Source: RCIO01 sp964629765 (GTDB taxonomy: Bacteria > Pseudomonadota > Alphaproteobacteria > Rhizobiales > Rhizobiaceae). Taken from it: a DNA stretch of 64,000 nt. Of this stretch, positions 1 to 7,700 are shown one piece after another (within the stretch, counting starts at the first letter, position 1; each line of letters begins with the position of its first letter). The stretch is taken from positions 1-64,000 of the forward strand of contig CAZVTK010000005.1 in NCBI GenBank assembly GCA_964629765.1, read 5' to 3'. Below the pieces are notes generated by a model. The model ran no database searches. It saw only the letters and a program-made list of their open reading frames with translations, and had not been told where the DNA came from. The position numbers and the translations under genes were made by a program.

Positions 1-54
1 CAAGTGGCCTACTTTTGCGCCGCCCAATGGCCGACTTTTGCGCCGCCGTTGACA
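1..54. mobile_element. End of an IS21-family-like insertion sequence
   Basis: Two 20-bp direct repeats lie at 5-24 and 28-47. They differ at one base (TGGCCTACTTTTGCGCCGCC, the second with G in place of T at position 6) and have a period of 23. A GTTGACA tip follows at 48-54, ending in CA. Multiple terminal repeats ending in TG/CA are typical of IS21 (istA/istB) elements, and this sequence style is common in alphaproteobacteria. No transposase is inside the window; it would lie to the left. The element interrupts the kinase gene that reads leftward from 412. The family call is from recognition of the repeat pattern only. Confidence 0.7.
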
Positions 55-412
55 CGAGCATCAGGCTGATGCTGAACCATGGCAGGAAGGGCGAGCTGAA
101 GCCGCCGTAGAAGAAGGTGCCGAGCAGCGAGATGGTGGCGAGGCCCTGGAAGGAGAGCGCCGTCACCAGCGTCATGTTGCCGGTCGCCCGCAGGATGAAG
201 GGCAGGGTCCAGAAGCTGAGGATGCCGAACACCATCGCCAGAAGCTGCGGCGTGACCGTCGGCGACACGAAATAGAGGTAGATGCCTATCGGCTGCGTGA
301 TCACGGGGCCGGCCAGATGGGTGAACACGAAGATGCGTGCCATCTCCAGGTTCGTCCGACCCTGAATCACGTTCTGCGGTATGAACCAGTTGATGATCTT
401 GTTGTTGTTCAT
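1..412 (-). pseudogene. Truncated membrane sensor (histidine kinase N-terminus) disrupted by an IS end
   Basis: An ATG at 412 behind a GGGGTGGGA ribosome site opens a frame with several hydrophobic segments over about 119 native codons. The frame then runs into the IS terminal repeats below position 55 without meeting a stop in the window. The protein aligns with the N-terminal sensor of the kinase at 2137-3585: both have a [WY]F-[IV]-P start, AR-x-F-x3-H-x2-GP, PF-x-LR, and Y/F-x-GG-x2-SP-x-LPW. It is therefore a paralogous sensor kinase whose catalytic half is missing here, displaced or deleted by the insertion. It sits 41 bp downstream of the synthase on the same strand. A remnant of the kinase may continue beyond the element. 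Confidence 0.75.
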
Positions 413-453
413 TTGTCCCACCCCGAGACCCACGCAGCCGACATGGCCGGTTT

Positions 454-1797
454 CTATCCGGCCATGCGCCGTTCGGTGACGTCGAAGCCGGCGTCGAGCT
501 GCGACTGGGCAAGCTGCATCGCGGCGTGAAGCCGGTCTGCGGCGGCCGTGACCTCCGCGTCGGTATGGCCGGCCATGACCTGAAGGCGGAAGCGGGCCAG
601 GCCCTTGCCGACGGCAGGGAACTCGACCAGGTTCGAGATCAGGCCCATCTCCGGCAGCGCGCGCGCCGTCATGCGCGCCAGCGCCTCGTCGCCGGTCTTG
701 ACCGCGACGATCGCGGAAGGATCGCCGTAGCAGTCCATGCCGCGGGCGCGGATGCGGGCGCGCAGGTTGACGATGTTGGTCATCAGGCTGCCGCGCAGCG
801 CCTTGCCCTCTGCGGATTCGACGATGTCGAGCGCCTTGGTGATGGTGGCGACCTGCGCCGGCGAGAGCGCGTTCGAGAACGTGCAGCTCGGCGAATAGTA
901 GCGCAGATATTCCTTCACCGCCCGCGAATTGGTGGCCACGAAGCCGCCGTTCGACCCGAAGGTCTTGGAGAAGCTGCCCATCACCAGATCGACCTTGCCC
1001 AGCATGTTCTGGATGCCGATGTGGCCCGTTCCGTCCTGGCCGAGGGCACCGAGGTCATGGGCGACGTCGACCATCAGCACCGCGCCGAATTCGTGGGCGA
1101 GATCCTGAAGCGCCGAGATGTCCGGCGTGTCGCTGTCCATGGAGAACAGCCCTTCCGTCACCACCATGATGCCGGCATCGGCGTCGCGGCGGCGGATGTC
1201 GGCGAGGCGCTGGCGGCAATGCTCGACATCGTTGTGGCGGAACAGCACGACGTTGCGGGTCGCGGCCTGCGCCCCCGTTTGCAGGCAGGCATGGGCGAGC
1301 GCATCCATCACGATATAGTCGTGAGAGCGCACCAGTCCCTTGATGACGCCGAAGCCGGCGGCCCAGCCGGTGGGGAAGAGGAGCGCCTCTTCCATATGCA
1401 TGAACCTGGCCAGGCGCCGCTCGAGCGCGACCGAGATCGAGGTGTTGCCGACCAAGGCCGGCGAGCCGGCCGAATGCGCGCCGAACTCGTCGATGGCGGC
1501 CTTGGCCGCGGCGAGCACCTCGGGATGCGACGACAGGCTCAGATAGTCCTGCGAAGCGAAATTGACGCCGGTGATCAGATTGCCGACGTCGTCGCGCACG
1601 GCGCAGCTCGAGGCCGGGCCGGTCTCGGTGGCGCGGGCGAAGGGCCACACGCCTGCCTGCCGACGATCGTCCTGCCAGCCATGGAAGGCAGTGCAGCGCT
1701 TCAAAAGATCGGGCCCTTCCATGACGCGGAAATCGCGCATGCTGCCCTTCAGGGCCGTTTCGGGCACCCCGTCGATGGTCATGGTGTTGGTGAACAT
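454..1797 (-). CDS. PLP-dependent alpha-oxoamine synthase, CqsA/LqsA/AONS-like
   Basis: This is a 447-residue aminotransferase class I/II fold protein of the family that condenses an acyl-CoA with an amino acid (KBL, AONS, ALAS, serine palmitoyltransferase, CqsA). The PLP lysine is Lys278 in SFSKTFGSNGG. Other visible blocks are NFASQDYLSLSSHPEV, GWAAG, FRHND-x2-H and VDVAHDLG, where the family usually has D-[ED]-[AS]-H. The chosen ATG has GGGGAG seven bases upstream; an upstream in-frame start (1851) lacks one. Two membrane sensor kinases flank it on the same strand, which is not biotin or heme context and suggests a signal synthase of the CqsA/LqsA kind. The exact product is not determined; a sphingolipid-type synthase remains possible. 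Confidence 0.75.
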   Translation of the reverse strand: MFTNTMTIDGVPETALKGSMRDFRVMEGPDLLKRCTAFHGWQDDRRQAGVWPFARATETGPASSCAVRDDVGNLITGVNFASQDYLSLSSHPEVLAAAKAAIDEFGAHSAGSPALVGNTSISVALERRLARFMHMEEALLFPTGWAAGFGVIKGLVRSHDYIVMDALAHACLQTGAQAATRNVVLFRHNDVEHCRQRLADIRRRDADAGIMVVTEGLFSMDSDTPDISALQDLAHEFGAVLMVDVAHDLGALGQDGTGHIGIQNMLGKVDLVMGSFSKTFGSNGGFVATNSRAVKEYLRYYSPSCTFSNALSPAQVATITKALDIVESAEGKALRGSLMTNIVNLRARIRARGMDCYGDPSAIVAVKTGDEALARMTARALPEMGLISNLVEFPAVGKGLARFRLQVMAGHTDAEVTAAADRLHAAMQLAQSQLDAGFDVTERRMAG

Positions 1798-2136
1798 TGC
1801 ACTCCCCGTGTTTTTGTTACGAGGAGAGAAGTACAGGGCCGCCAATGCCATTTAGTTAAATTGCCAATCAATTCAGGCGGTTAGCGATCTGATAGTTAAA
1901 ATTTGATTGGATTTGTTTTCAAGCGATATGAAAGTTTCGAATAGAGGACAAAATAGAGATCAAAGTTTATAGCGAAAGACAGCGCCCGCATTGAAAGTTT
2001 GCATTGCGAGACAGGGGCGCTGCGGCATGCGCGGCCGATTCCTTACCGCCGTTCACGGCAGGACGGTTTCGAAGGGACGGCCGGGGGGCGGCGGCTCCGG
2101 GCCGGCTGCTGTGGCGCAGGTCCCGACGCCCTGCGG
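1798..2136. other. Intergenic region between sensor kinase and synthase
   Basis: A 339-bp gap. The half nearest the synthase (about 1840-1985) is strikingly AT-rich for this genome and holds the repeat array at 1853-1910. It probably carries the synthase promoter. The half near the kinase stop is GC-rich, and I see no convincing gene or terminator in it. Confidence 0.55.
1853..1910 (-). promoter_or_regulatory. Repeat array upstream of the synthase, candidate operator
   Basis: The octamer TAGTTAAA occurs twice in direct orientation (1853-1860 and 1893-1900). The inverted pair CCAATCAA (1864-1871) and TTGATTGG (1903-1910) is interleaved with it. The array lies about 55-115 bp upstream of the synthase ATG in an AT-rich patch. 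Such spaced, symmetrical repeats suggest a regulator-binding region. No specific regulator can be assigned. Confidence 0.4.
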
Positions 2137-3585
2137 TCAGGCGGCCTGCGCTGCACCGCCCGCCCGCACCACCACGGATGCCGCCGGCGGCGACCATTTG
2201 CGGGGGATGACGATGGTAAAGCACGTGCCCTCGCCGGGCGCGCTCTCGACGGTGATGTCGCATCCCATGGCACGCGCCAGCTTGTGGGTGATGGTCAGGC
2301 TGAGGCCGGTGCCGCCATATTTGCTGGCGCCGGCGTCGCGCTGGTCGACGAGGGACTCGAACAGGGTGGGCAACTGCTCGGGCGGAATGCCGTTGCCGTC
2401 GTCGCGGACGGAGATCGCGTAGCCGTCGCCCGGCGCGGCTATGTCGGCGCCGCGGCAATGCACCTCGACATGGGCGCCGGGCGCATGGAGCGGGATATTG
2501 TCGAGAACCGCGCCGAGGATCTGGAGCAGGCGCTGGCTGTCCGTGCTGATGTCGGAATCGCTGGTTTCGACGAACAGCTCCAGCGTGTTGCCCGCATCGC
2601 GCATGGCCTGCCGCACGCGCGACGTGGCCTCGTGGAGGATCTCCAGGAGATTGTGGTCCTCGACCGTGAACTGCATCCGGCCGGCCTCGATCTTGGACAG
2701 GTCGAGCACGATGTTGATGAGGCGCATCAGGTACTGCCCGGCATCGTGGATGCGGTCGACGTCCTCGCGCATCTGCCGGTCTTCCGATTCGACGGCGTCC
2801 TCCTTCAGGAGCTGGCTGTAGCCGATCACCGCGTTCAGCGGCGTCCGGAGCTCGTGGCTCATGCGCGCGAGGAACTCGGCCTTGTGGACCCCGGCCTCGT
2901 CGGCGGCGACGATCGCCGCCCTGAGCTTGTCCGTCGCCTGGCGCCGGCGGCGCACCTCGTTCTCCAGCTCGACGCCGGCGTCGAAGATGCGGGCGTAGTA
3001 GATCGCCATCGTGCCGACATAGCAGAGGGCAGCGACCGTCGAGACGACGCCCAGCGCCACGAGCGCCACTTCCGGCACGTCGTTGGGAGGCGGGTTGGTC
3101 GTGTAATAGAGGACGAGGAACAGGGCGAAGGCGCCGGCGAAGATCGACATCAGCGTGCCTTGCAGGCGCGCATTGCCGCCGATGTAGAAGAAAGAAAGGA
3201 TCGGTATCAGCAGCACCCAGGGCAGCATCGGCGACAGCACGCCGCCGCTGAAGTAGCAGGTCCAGAAGATGCAGAAATTGAGGTTCAGCACCGAGGTGAT
3301 GACGAGCCCGTTGTAGTCCCAGCCGCGGCGGAGCAGGAACGGGAATATCCAGAACGCCGTGACGCTGAGGATCGTGACCGGGATGTCCAGTCCCGGCGTC
3401 GGGTCGATGAGCAGCAGCGCCAGCGGGATCGAGTTGCCGAGGATCGGCCCCATCGTGTGGCTGATCAGGAACATGCGCGCCTGGTTGGACGCCTCGCGGT
3501 CGTCCCGGATGGCGTCGGGCACGAAATAGTCGATGAGGCGCTGATACCCCGCGGCAATCTTCTTCAACACCCCAAGCTCCCACAT
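2137..3585 (-). CDS. Membrane-bound sensor histidine kinase (hybrid domain absent)
   Basis: This 482-residue protein has about six hydrophobic segments between residues 38 and 210. A short coiled linker follows, then a HisKA domain with phospho-acceptor His244 in MSHELRTPLNAVIGYS. The HATPase domain shows DDGNGIP and GGTGLSL. No receiver domain follows, so a separate response regulator is needed and none is in the window. The N-terminal membrane domain resembles that of the truncated kinase at 1-412. CqsS and LqsS sensors also combine a six-helix membrane domain with a kinase core, which fits the neighbouring oxoamine synthase. The kinase identity is clear; the ligand is inference. Confidence 0.85.
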   Translation of the reverse strand: MWELGVLKKIAAGYQRLIDYFVPDAIRDDREASNQARMFLISHTMGPILGNSIPLALLLIDPTPGLDIPVTILSVTAFWIFPFLLRRGWDYNGLVITSVLNLNFCIFWTCYFSGGVLSPMLPWVLLIPILSFFYIGGNARLQGTLMSIFAGAFALFLVLYYTTNPPPNDVPEVALVALGVVSTVAALCYVGTMAIYYARIFDAGVELENEVRRRRQATDKLRAAIVAADEAGVHKAEFLARMSHELRTPLNAVIGYSQLLKEDAVESEDRQMREDVDRIHDAGQYLMRLINIVLDLSKIEAGRMQFTVEDHNLLEILHEATSRVRQAMRDAGNTLELFVETSDSDISTDSQRLLQILGAVLDNIPLHAPGAHVEVHCRGADIAAPGDGYAISVRDDGNGIPPEQLPTLFESLVDQRDAGASKYGGTGLSLTITHKLARAMGCDITVESAPGEGTCFTIVIPRKWSPPAASVVVRAGGAAQAA

Positions 3586-3645
3586 CAGAAGGCGATAACG
3601 ATCCCGTTCGGCCGGCCCGTTCCCCGCCGCCGCCGGACCACGGCG

Positions 3646-4422
3646 CTAGAATTTGACGTTGACGGCGAGCCGGGGGATCAGCACCGCGTTGGCGAAGCGA
3701 TAGTCGATGGACTCGCCGGGAAATGCCGCCGGGTCGGCGCCGTGCACGACGCTGTCCGCAAGATCCATGTAGAGCGTCTCGAGCTTCAGGCTGACGGTGT
3801 CGGTGAGCCGCTGCTCGATGCCGACGCCGACCGTGTAGCCGAAGCGGATCCCCGAGGCGGACCAGTCCGGCGAGGTGTAGCCGATCTCGCGCAGCGAGAG
3901 CTCGAAGCGGTTGCTGACCTCGGCCGCGGCCACGCCCGCGCTGGCGAACAGCAGCGTCTTGCCGAAGGCGAACCCGCCGCGCAGGCGCAGGGTGCTGACG
4001 GCCCCGAAATCGGTGTCGTATTTCGTGTCGGTGCTCACGCCGGGAAAAGGCGAACCCGGGACGGTGTCGATCCGCGAATAGCTGAGATGCGTGCTCGCCC
4101 CGGCATGGCCGAGGTCGCCTTCTATGCCGCCGACGAAAAAGCCCGACTGGAAATTCACGCCCGCCGAGACGCCGGCCGACGCTCCGGCCTGGCTGCCGGC
4201 GATGGCACGCGGAAACAGGCCGTGGCCGACGTCGGCCGGGATCAGCGTTCCCACATAGTCGCCGAGTGTGGCGTGGCCCGAGCCGATGCCCGCCCCGCCG
4301 AAGATGCCGCCATAGGCGCCGGCCCAGGCGCCCTTTGGCCTTGCCGCCGGCTCATAGGGCTGGTCGCCTGCCGATGCAGGCTGAGCGAATATCATTGCGG
4401 CGAGGAAGAATGCGCGACGCAT
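3646..4422 (-). CDS. Outer-membrane beta-barrel protein, Omp25/Omp31-like
   Basis: A 258-residue protein with a cleavable signal peptide (MRRAFFLAAMIFAQPASAG). Repeated glycine-rich amphipathic strands follow, such as GAYGGIFGGAGIG, FFVGGIEGDLG and LRLRGGFAFG. It ends in VKF, with the terminal aromatic residue used for barrel insertion. This matches the OMP_b-brl family abundant in Rhizobiales, which has structural and sometimes haemin-binding roles. The ATG at 4422 is preferred over a TTG 18 bp upstream because it starts the signal peptide. An AT-rich 254-bp region separates it from the LysR gene, so it probably has its own promoter. Confidence 0.85.
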   Translation of the reverse strand: MRRAFFLAAMIFAQPASAGDQPYEPAARPKGAWAGAYGGIFGGAGIGSGHATLGDYVGTLIPADVGHGLFPRAIAGSQAGASAGVSAGVNFQSGFFVGGIEGDLGHAGASTHLSYSRIDTVPGSPFPGVSTDTKYDTDFGAVSTLRLRGGFAFGKTLLFASAGVAAAEVSNRFELSLREIGYTSPDWSASGIRFGYTVGVGIEQRLTDTVSLKLETLYMDLADSVVHGADPAAFPGESIDYRFANAVLIPRLAVNVKF

Positions 4423-4676
4423 GTCCTGATCCGTTGCCAAAGTTTTACGAGCGGGCGTTTCGCTCAGGGAAGTTCGGTGTCAGGACGGAATTTTGGATAA
4501 TATGACTAATATTGCGTTAATGGACGGGCATCACGCGGTTAAAGTTTTTATCAGGGGACTTGGGGAAGCTTTACGGCAACATCCGTATGTGCTATAGCAG
4601 TTATATTCTTGATGCGGAAAAGTTTATATTAAAGGACAGCCAGGAGATCGAAGCGGACGGCCCGCGCCTGCGCTTC

Positions 4677-5600
4677 TCAGACGCGGCCGGGCGCGAATTC
4701 GAGGAAGGTCTTCAGAAAAAGCGCGCTCGGAGGCGGCAGGTGGCTGCGCTTGCGCGTCAGCACCACGAGATTGCGCTGGTAGAGGCCGCCTTCGAGGTCG
4801 AGCGCGCAAAGCCTGCCGCTATGCTCGCGATCCATCAGGATCGTCTTCGGCATGAAGCCGATGAAGTCCGAACTGGCGATGATCGTGCGCATCAGCGACG
4901 GCGAATTCGTGGACATGATCGTCTGCGGCAGATGATCGTTCAGCATGGCGAGGAGATCGGCCGTCGACGTCTCCAGCGCCCGGTCGGCGACCACCCACGG
5001 ATAGTCCTTGAGCGCGGCGGCATCGATCCGCTTCCCCGCGAGCGGATGGTCCAGGCGGGCGGTGGCGACGGTCGCCAGCCGGGCCACCAGCCTGATGTCG
5101 AGATCCGGATGGTCGCCGCCGCGCGGCGTCGTGCAGATCGCGAAGTCGAGTTCCCCCGTGCCCACCTGCCCGAACAGCTTCTCCGCGGGCCCTTCGGTGA
5201 TCCCCACGTCCAGCCGCGGGTGGGCGGCGAGAAAGGACGGCAGGAAGCTCGCACATACGGAAACGACCGACGCGCCGAAGCCGGCCCGGACCGACCCCAT
5301 TTCGGAATCGCGGATCTGCGCCATCTCGTCGGCCGCCAGCGCCAGCTCGGCCTCCGCGTTGAGCGCGCGCCTGAACAGCGCGTCGGCAAAGGCCGTGGGA
5401 AACAGGCCCTGGGGCGTGCGCTCGAACAGGGGCACGCCGAGCTGGTCCTCGAGCGCCCGCAGATTGTTGCTCAATGCCGGCTGGGTGATGCCGAGCCGCT
5501 CCGCGGCCTGGGTGATGCTGCGTGTCTCGTGAAGCGTCAGGAAGTAGTGGATGGACCTTGATCGGAGCGACCGCAGCGTGGCGTTCTTGTTCCTGGTCAT
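4677..5600 (-). CDS. LysR-family transcriptional regulator
   Basis: This 307-residue protein has an N-terminal winged HTH (HYFLTLHETRSITQAAERLG, then ITQPALSNNLRALEDQLGVPLFER at about 17-60). A two-lobed effector-binding domain follows (GASVVSVCASFLPSFLAAHP, GELDFAI). The start at MTRNKN is chosen because the HTH normally begins within about 15 residues. The gene lies just downstream of the aromatic ABC importer operon on the same strand, separated by a terminator-like hairpin. It is a plausible regulator of that importer and of the divergent catabolic operon at 8956, but this is inferred only from position. Confidence 0.85.
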   Translation of the reverse strand: MTRNKNATLRSLRSRSIHYFLTLHETRSITQAAERLGITQPALSNNLRALEDQLGVPLFERTPQGLFPTAFADALFRRALNAEAELALAADEMAQIRDSEMGSVRAGFGASVVSVCASFLPSFLAAHPRLDVGITEGPAEKLFGQVGTGELDFAICTTPRGGDHPDLDIRLVARLATVATARLDHPLAGKRIDAAALKDYPWVVADRALETSTADLLAMLNDHLPQTIMSTNSPSLMRTIIASSDFIGFMPKTILMDREHSGRLCALDLEGGLYQRNLVVLTRKRSHLPPPSALFLKTFLEFAPGRV

Positions 5601-5674
5601 CAGATGTTCCGACCGTTCCGACAGATGCGCCGGATCGCTGCTCACCGGCTCCGGCCGATGAGCAGATAGCAATA

Positions 5675-5729
5675 CAAGCCGGCACTGGCCACCCTTCGCA
5701 TGCAGGGAAGGGCGGCCGGTGCCGGCTTG
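5675..5729 (-). terminator. Long hairpin, likely terminator of the ABC importer operon
   Basis: Outer arms 5675-5690 and 5714-5729 pair over 16 bases with one mismatch. Inner arms CCCTTC (5692-5697) and GAAGGG (5707-5712) extend the stem. On the minus strand the stem is followed by a T-rich run (TTGTATTGCTATC). It sits between the importer's last gene and the LysR gene. A second hairpin, GGCGCGGG/CCCGCGCC at 5772-5792, lies closer to the importer stop. Confidence 0.65.
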
Positions 5730-5806
5730 CTCGTGCTCCTAGACCTCGAAGAAGCGCCGGGTCCGGCTGGAGGCGCGGGCAGGTCCCGCGCCGATGCCGG
5801 ACCCCC

Positions 5807-5836
5807 GGCCTTTACTCGAACGGGCCTTTACTCGAA
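5807..5836. repeat. Tandem 14-bp duplication across the binding-protein stop codon
   Basis: GGCCTTTACTCGAA occurs at 5807-5820 and again at 5823-5836, a period of 16. The second copy contains the stop codon and last codons of the gene ending at 5828; the first copy repeats the same end just downstream. It looks like a small slippage duplication that leaves the protein intact. Confidence 0.8.
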
Positions 5837-6838
5837 GACGCGGCTCGCCGCCTTGACGATCTCATCGGGAACGGTCACGCCGGCGGCCTTCGCGCTGGCG
5901 AGGTTGATCCGCGTCTCGTACACGTTGCCTTCCACGGGCACGAGTTCTCCCGCGGGCTTGCCCAGGAGGACGGGCACGATGACCTGGCGCGCCCATTCGA
6001 GACCGACCTGGGTCTGATCCTGGGACATGGCCGCGATGGCGCCCTGCTCGACGGCCTGGGCGTCATAGGTGAACCACGGAATGCCCGCGTCGCGCGCCAC
6101 CTTGACCAGCGCCTGATAGGCGGACGCCACCGTGTTGTCCTGCGGGGTGATGATCACGTCGACATTGCCGACGAGCGACTCCGCGGCGTTCTTGACCTCG
6201 GCGCTGGAGGTGATGGCCACCGGCACCCAGGTCAGGCCGCGCGCCTCCACCTCGGCCTTGGTGAGCTGGATCATCGCCTCGGAATTGCTTTCGCCGGCAT
6301 TCCAGATGGCGCCGATGCGCTTCATGTCGGGCTTGATCCTGAGGAACATCTCGAAGTTACGGTTGACCGGCGGCATGGTGTAGAAGCCGGTGACGTTGGT
6401 GCCGGTGGCCTTGCCCGCTTCGGTGAGGATGCCCGTCTGCATGGGATTGGTCACGCAGCCGAACGCGACCGGAACGGTCGATCCCTGGGTCAGGCGAATG
6501 GCGGCCTGCGCGACCGGCGTCGTGCAGGGCGCGATCAGGTCGACATTGTCGGCCAGGTACTTGTCGATGATGTTGCGCGCGGCGCCGGGATTGCCCTGCG
6601 CGTTCTGGTAGTCGAAGACGAGGTTCTTTCCTTCCTCGAAGCCGGCCTGCTTCAGGCCGTCCAGCAGGCCCTCCCGCGTGGCGTTCAGCGCGGGATGGTC
6701 GACGAGCTGGGCGAAGCCGAGGCGGTAGGTCTTGCCCGCCTCCGGCCCGGTCCTCTCCTGCGCCGCCGCGGGCAGTGCGCAGAACGCGAGCGCCGCGAGC
6801 AGCAGGCCGCCGCGCGCCATGATCGATGTTTTTCTCAT
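5828..6838 (-). CDS. ABC importer substrate-binding protein, TrpX-like (ABC_sub_bind)
   Basis: A 336-residue periplasmic protein with a signal peptide (MRKTSIMARGG, then a hydrophobic stretch ending LPAAAQ). The Rossmann-like two-lobe fold of the ABC_sub_bind family is recognised by YRLGFAQLVDHPALNATREG, DLIAPCTTPVAQAA and VDVIITPQDNTVASA. Characterised relatives such as streptococcal TrpX bind aromatic amino acids. The ATG has an excellent AGGAGG site. It is the last gene of the operon permease-ATPase-binding protein and lies opposite a tyrosine phenol-lyase/tryptophanase homologue. Import of an aromatic or aromatic-like amino acid is the best inference. Confidence 0.85.
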   Translation of the reverse strand: MRKTSIMARGGLLLAALAFCALPAAAQERTGPEAGKTYRLGFAQLVDHPALNATREGLLDGLKQAGFEEGKNLVFDYQNAQGNPGAARNIIDKYLADNVDLIAPCTTPVAQAAIRLTQGSTVPVAFGCVTNPMQTGILTEAGKATGTNVTGFYTMPPVNRNFEMFLRIKPDMKRIGAIWNAGESNSEAMIQLTKAEVEARGLTWVPVAITSSAEVKNAAESLVGNVDVIITPQDNTVASAYQALVKVARDAGIPWFTYDAQAVEQGAIAAMSQDQTQVGLEWARQVIVPVLLGKPAGELVPVEGNVYETRINLASAKAAGVTVPDEIVKAASRVFE

Positions 6839-6893
6839 GAAACTCCTCCTGGTTGATGCCGCGCGGGCTTTCGTCCCGCGACGGCCGTACTGG

Positions 6894-7700
6894 TTATTGG
6901 GCGAGAAGGGCGCGATCCTCGACAAGGCCGAGCTCGCTCACTTCCCGGAACTTCGAGATCAGGACCGGCACCGTCAGCTTCTGCTTGTCCGCGCCCGTCG
7001 CGTCGAACACGACCCTGCCCCGGTGCATCATCAGAAGCCGGTCTCCCCACCGTATGGCTTCGGCCATGTTGTGCGTGATCATGAAGGAGGTCAGCTTCTG
7101 CTCGGCGATCAGCCGCGCGGACAGCTCCATGACCGTCTCCGCGGTCTTGGGGTCCAGCGCCGCCAGATGCTCGTCGAGGAGGAGGAGGCGCGAGCCGGAC
7201 AGCGTCGCCATCAGCAGCGCCAGCGCCTGCCGCTGGCCGCCCGACAGGGTGCCGACGCGGGCGTCGAGCCGCGCTTCGAGCCCGAGGCCGATCGGCGCCA
7301 GCAGCTCGCGGTAGAGCGCCTTGCCGGCGCCGGTGACCGCGATGCGCAGACCGCGCGGCTGGCCCCTGCGACCGGCCATGGCGAGGTTTTCCGCGATCGT
7401 CATCATGGCGCAGGTGCTCTCGTGCGGGTCCTGCGCGATGCGGCCGATGATGTGCGCGCGGCGGTGGATGGGCAGCCGCGTGATCTCGGTCCCTTCGAGG
7501 TCGATACGCCCCTCGTCCGGGATCGCGTGACCCGAAACGGTCTTGATCAGCGTCGACTTGCCCGCGCCGTTGGAGCCGATGATGGTGACGAACTGGCCCG
7601 GTGCGACATCGAGGTCGATGCCGTCGAGGGCCTTCACCTGGTTCGGCGTGCCGCGAAGGAAATACTTCGTCACGCCCTTGAAGGAGAGGGCGGGCTTCAT
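6894..7700 (-). CDS. ABC importer ATP-binding protein
   Basis: This 268-residue ATPase has Walker A GSNGAGKST at residues 42-50, signature LSGGQRQALAL, and Walker B LLLLDEHLAALDP followed by THNMAEA. The DEH in Walker B, rather than DEP, is usual in this importer class. An ATGA overlap with the permease (7697-7700) shows translational coupling, and the start has a GAGGAGGTG site. It powers uptake through the permease at 7697 together with the binding protein at 5828. Confidence 0.9.
   Translation of the reverse strand: MKPALSFKGVTKYFLRGTPNQVKALDGIDLDVAPGQFVTIIGSNGAGKSTLIKTVSGHAIPDEGRIDLEGTEITRLPIHRRAHIIGRIAQDPHESTCAMMTIAENLAMAGRRGQPRGLRIAVTGAGKALYRELLAPIGLGLEARLDARVGTLSGGQRQALALLMATLSGSRLLLLDEHLAALDPKTAETVMELSARLIAEQKLTSFMITHNMAEAIRWGDRLLMMHRGRVVFDATGADKQKLTVPVLISKFREVSELGLVEDRALLAQ

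Noticed and set aside
1999..4500. An 833-residue plus-strand open frame opposite the kinase and outer-membrane protein genes
   Set aside because: It has the low-complexity Arg/Ala/Gly/His composition of a GC-rich antisense shadow, no recognisable domain, and overlaps two well-supported genes.
6894..7700. DEH instead of DEP in the ABC Walker B region as a defect
   Set aside because: The catalytic Glu is retained and DEH is usual in ATPases of this importer class, so it is not an anomaly.
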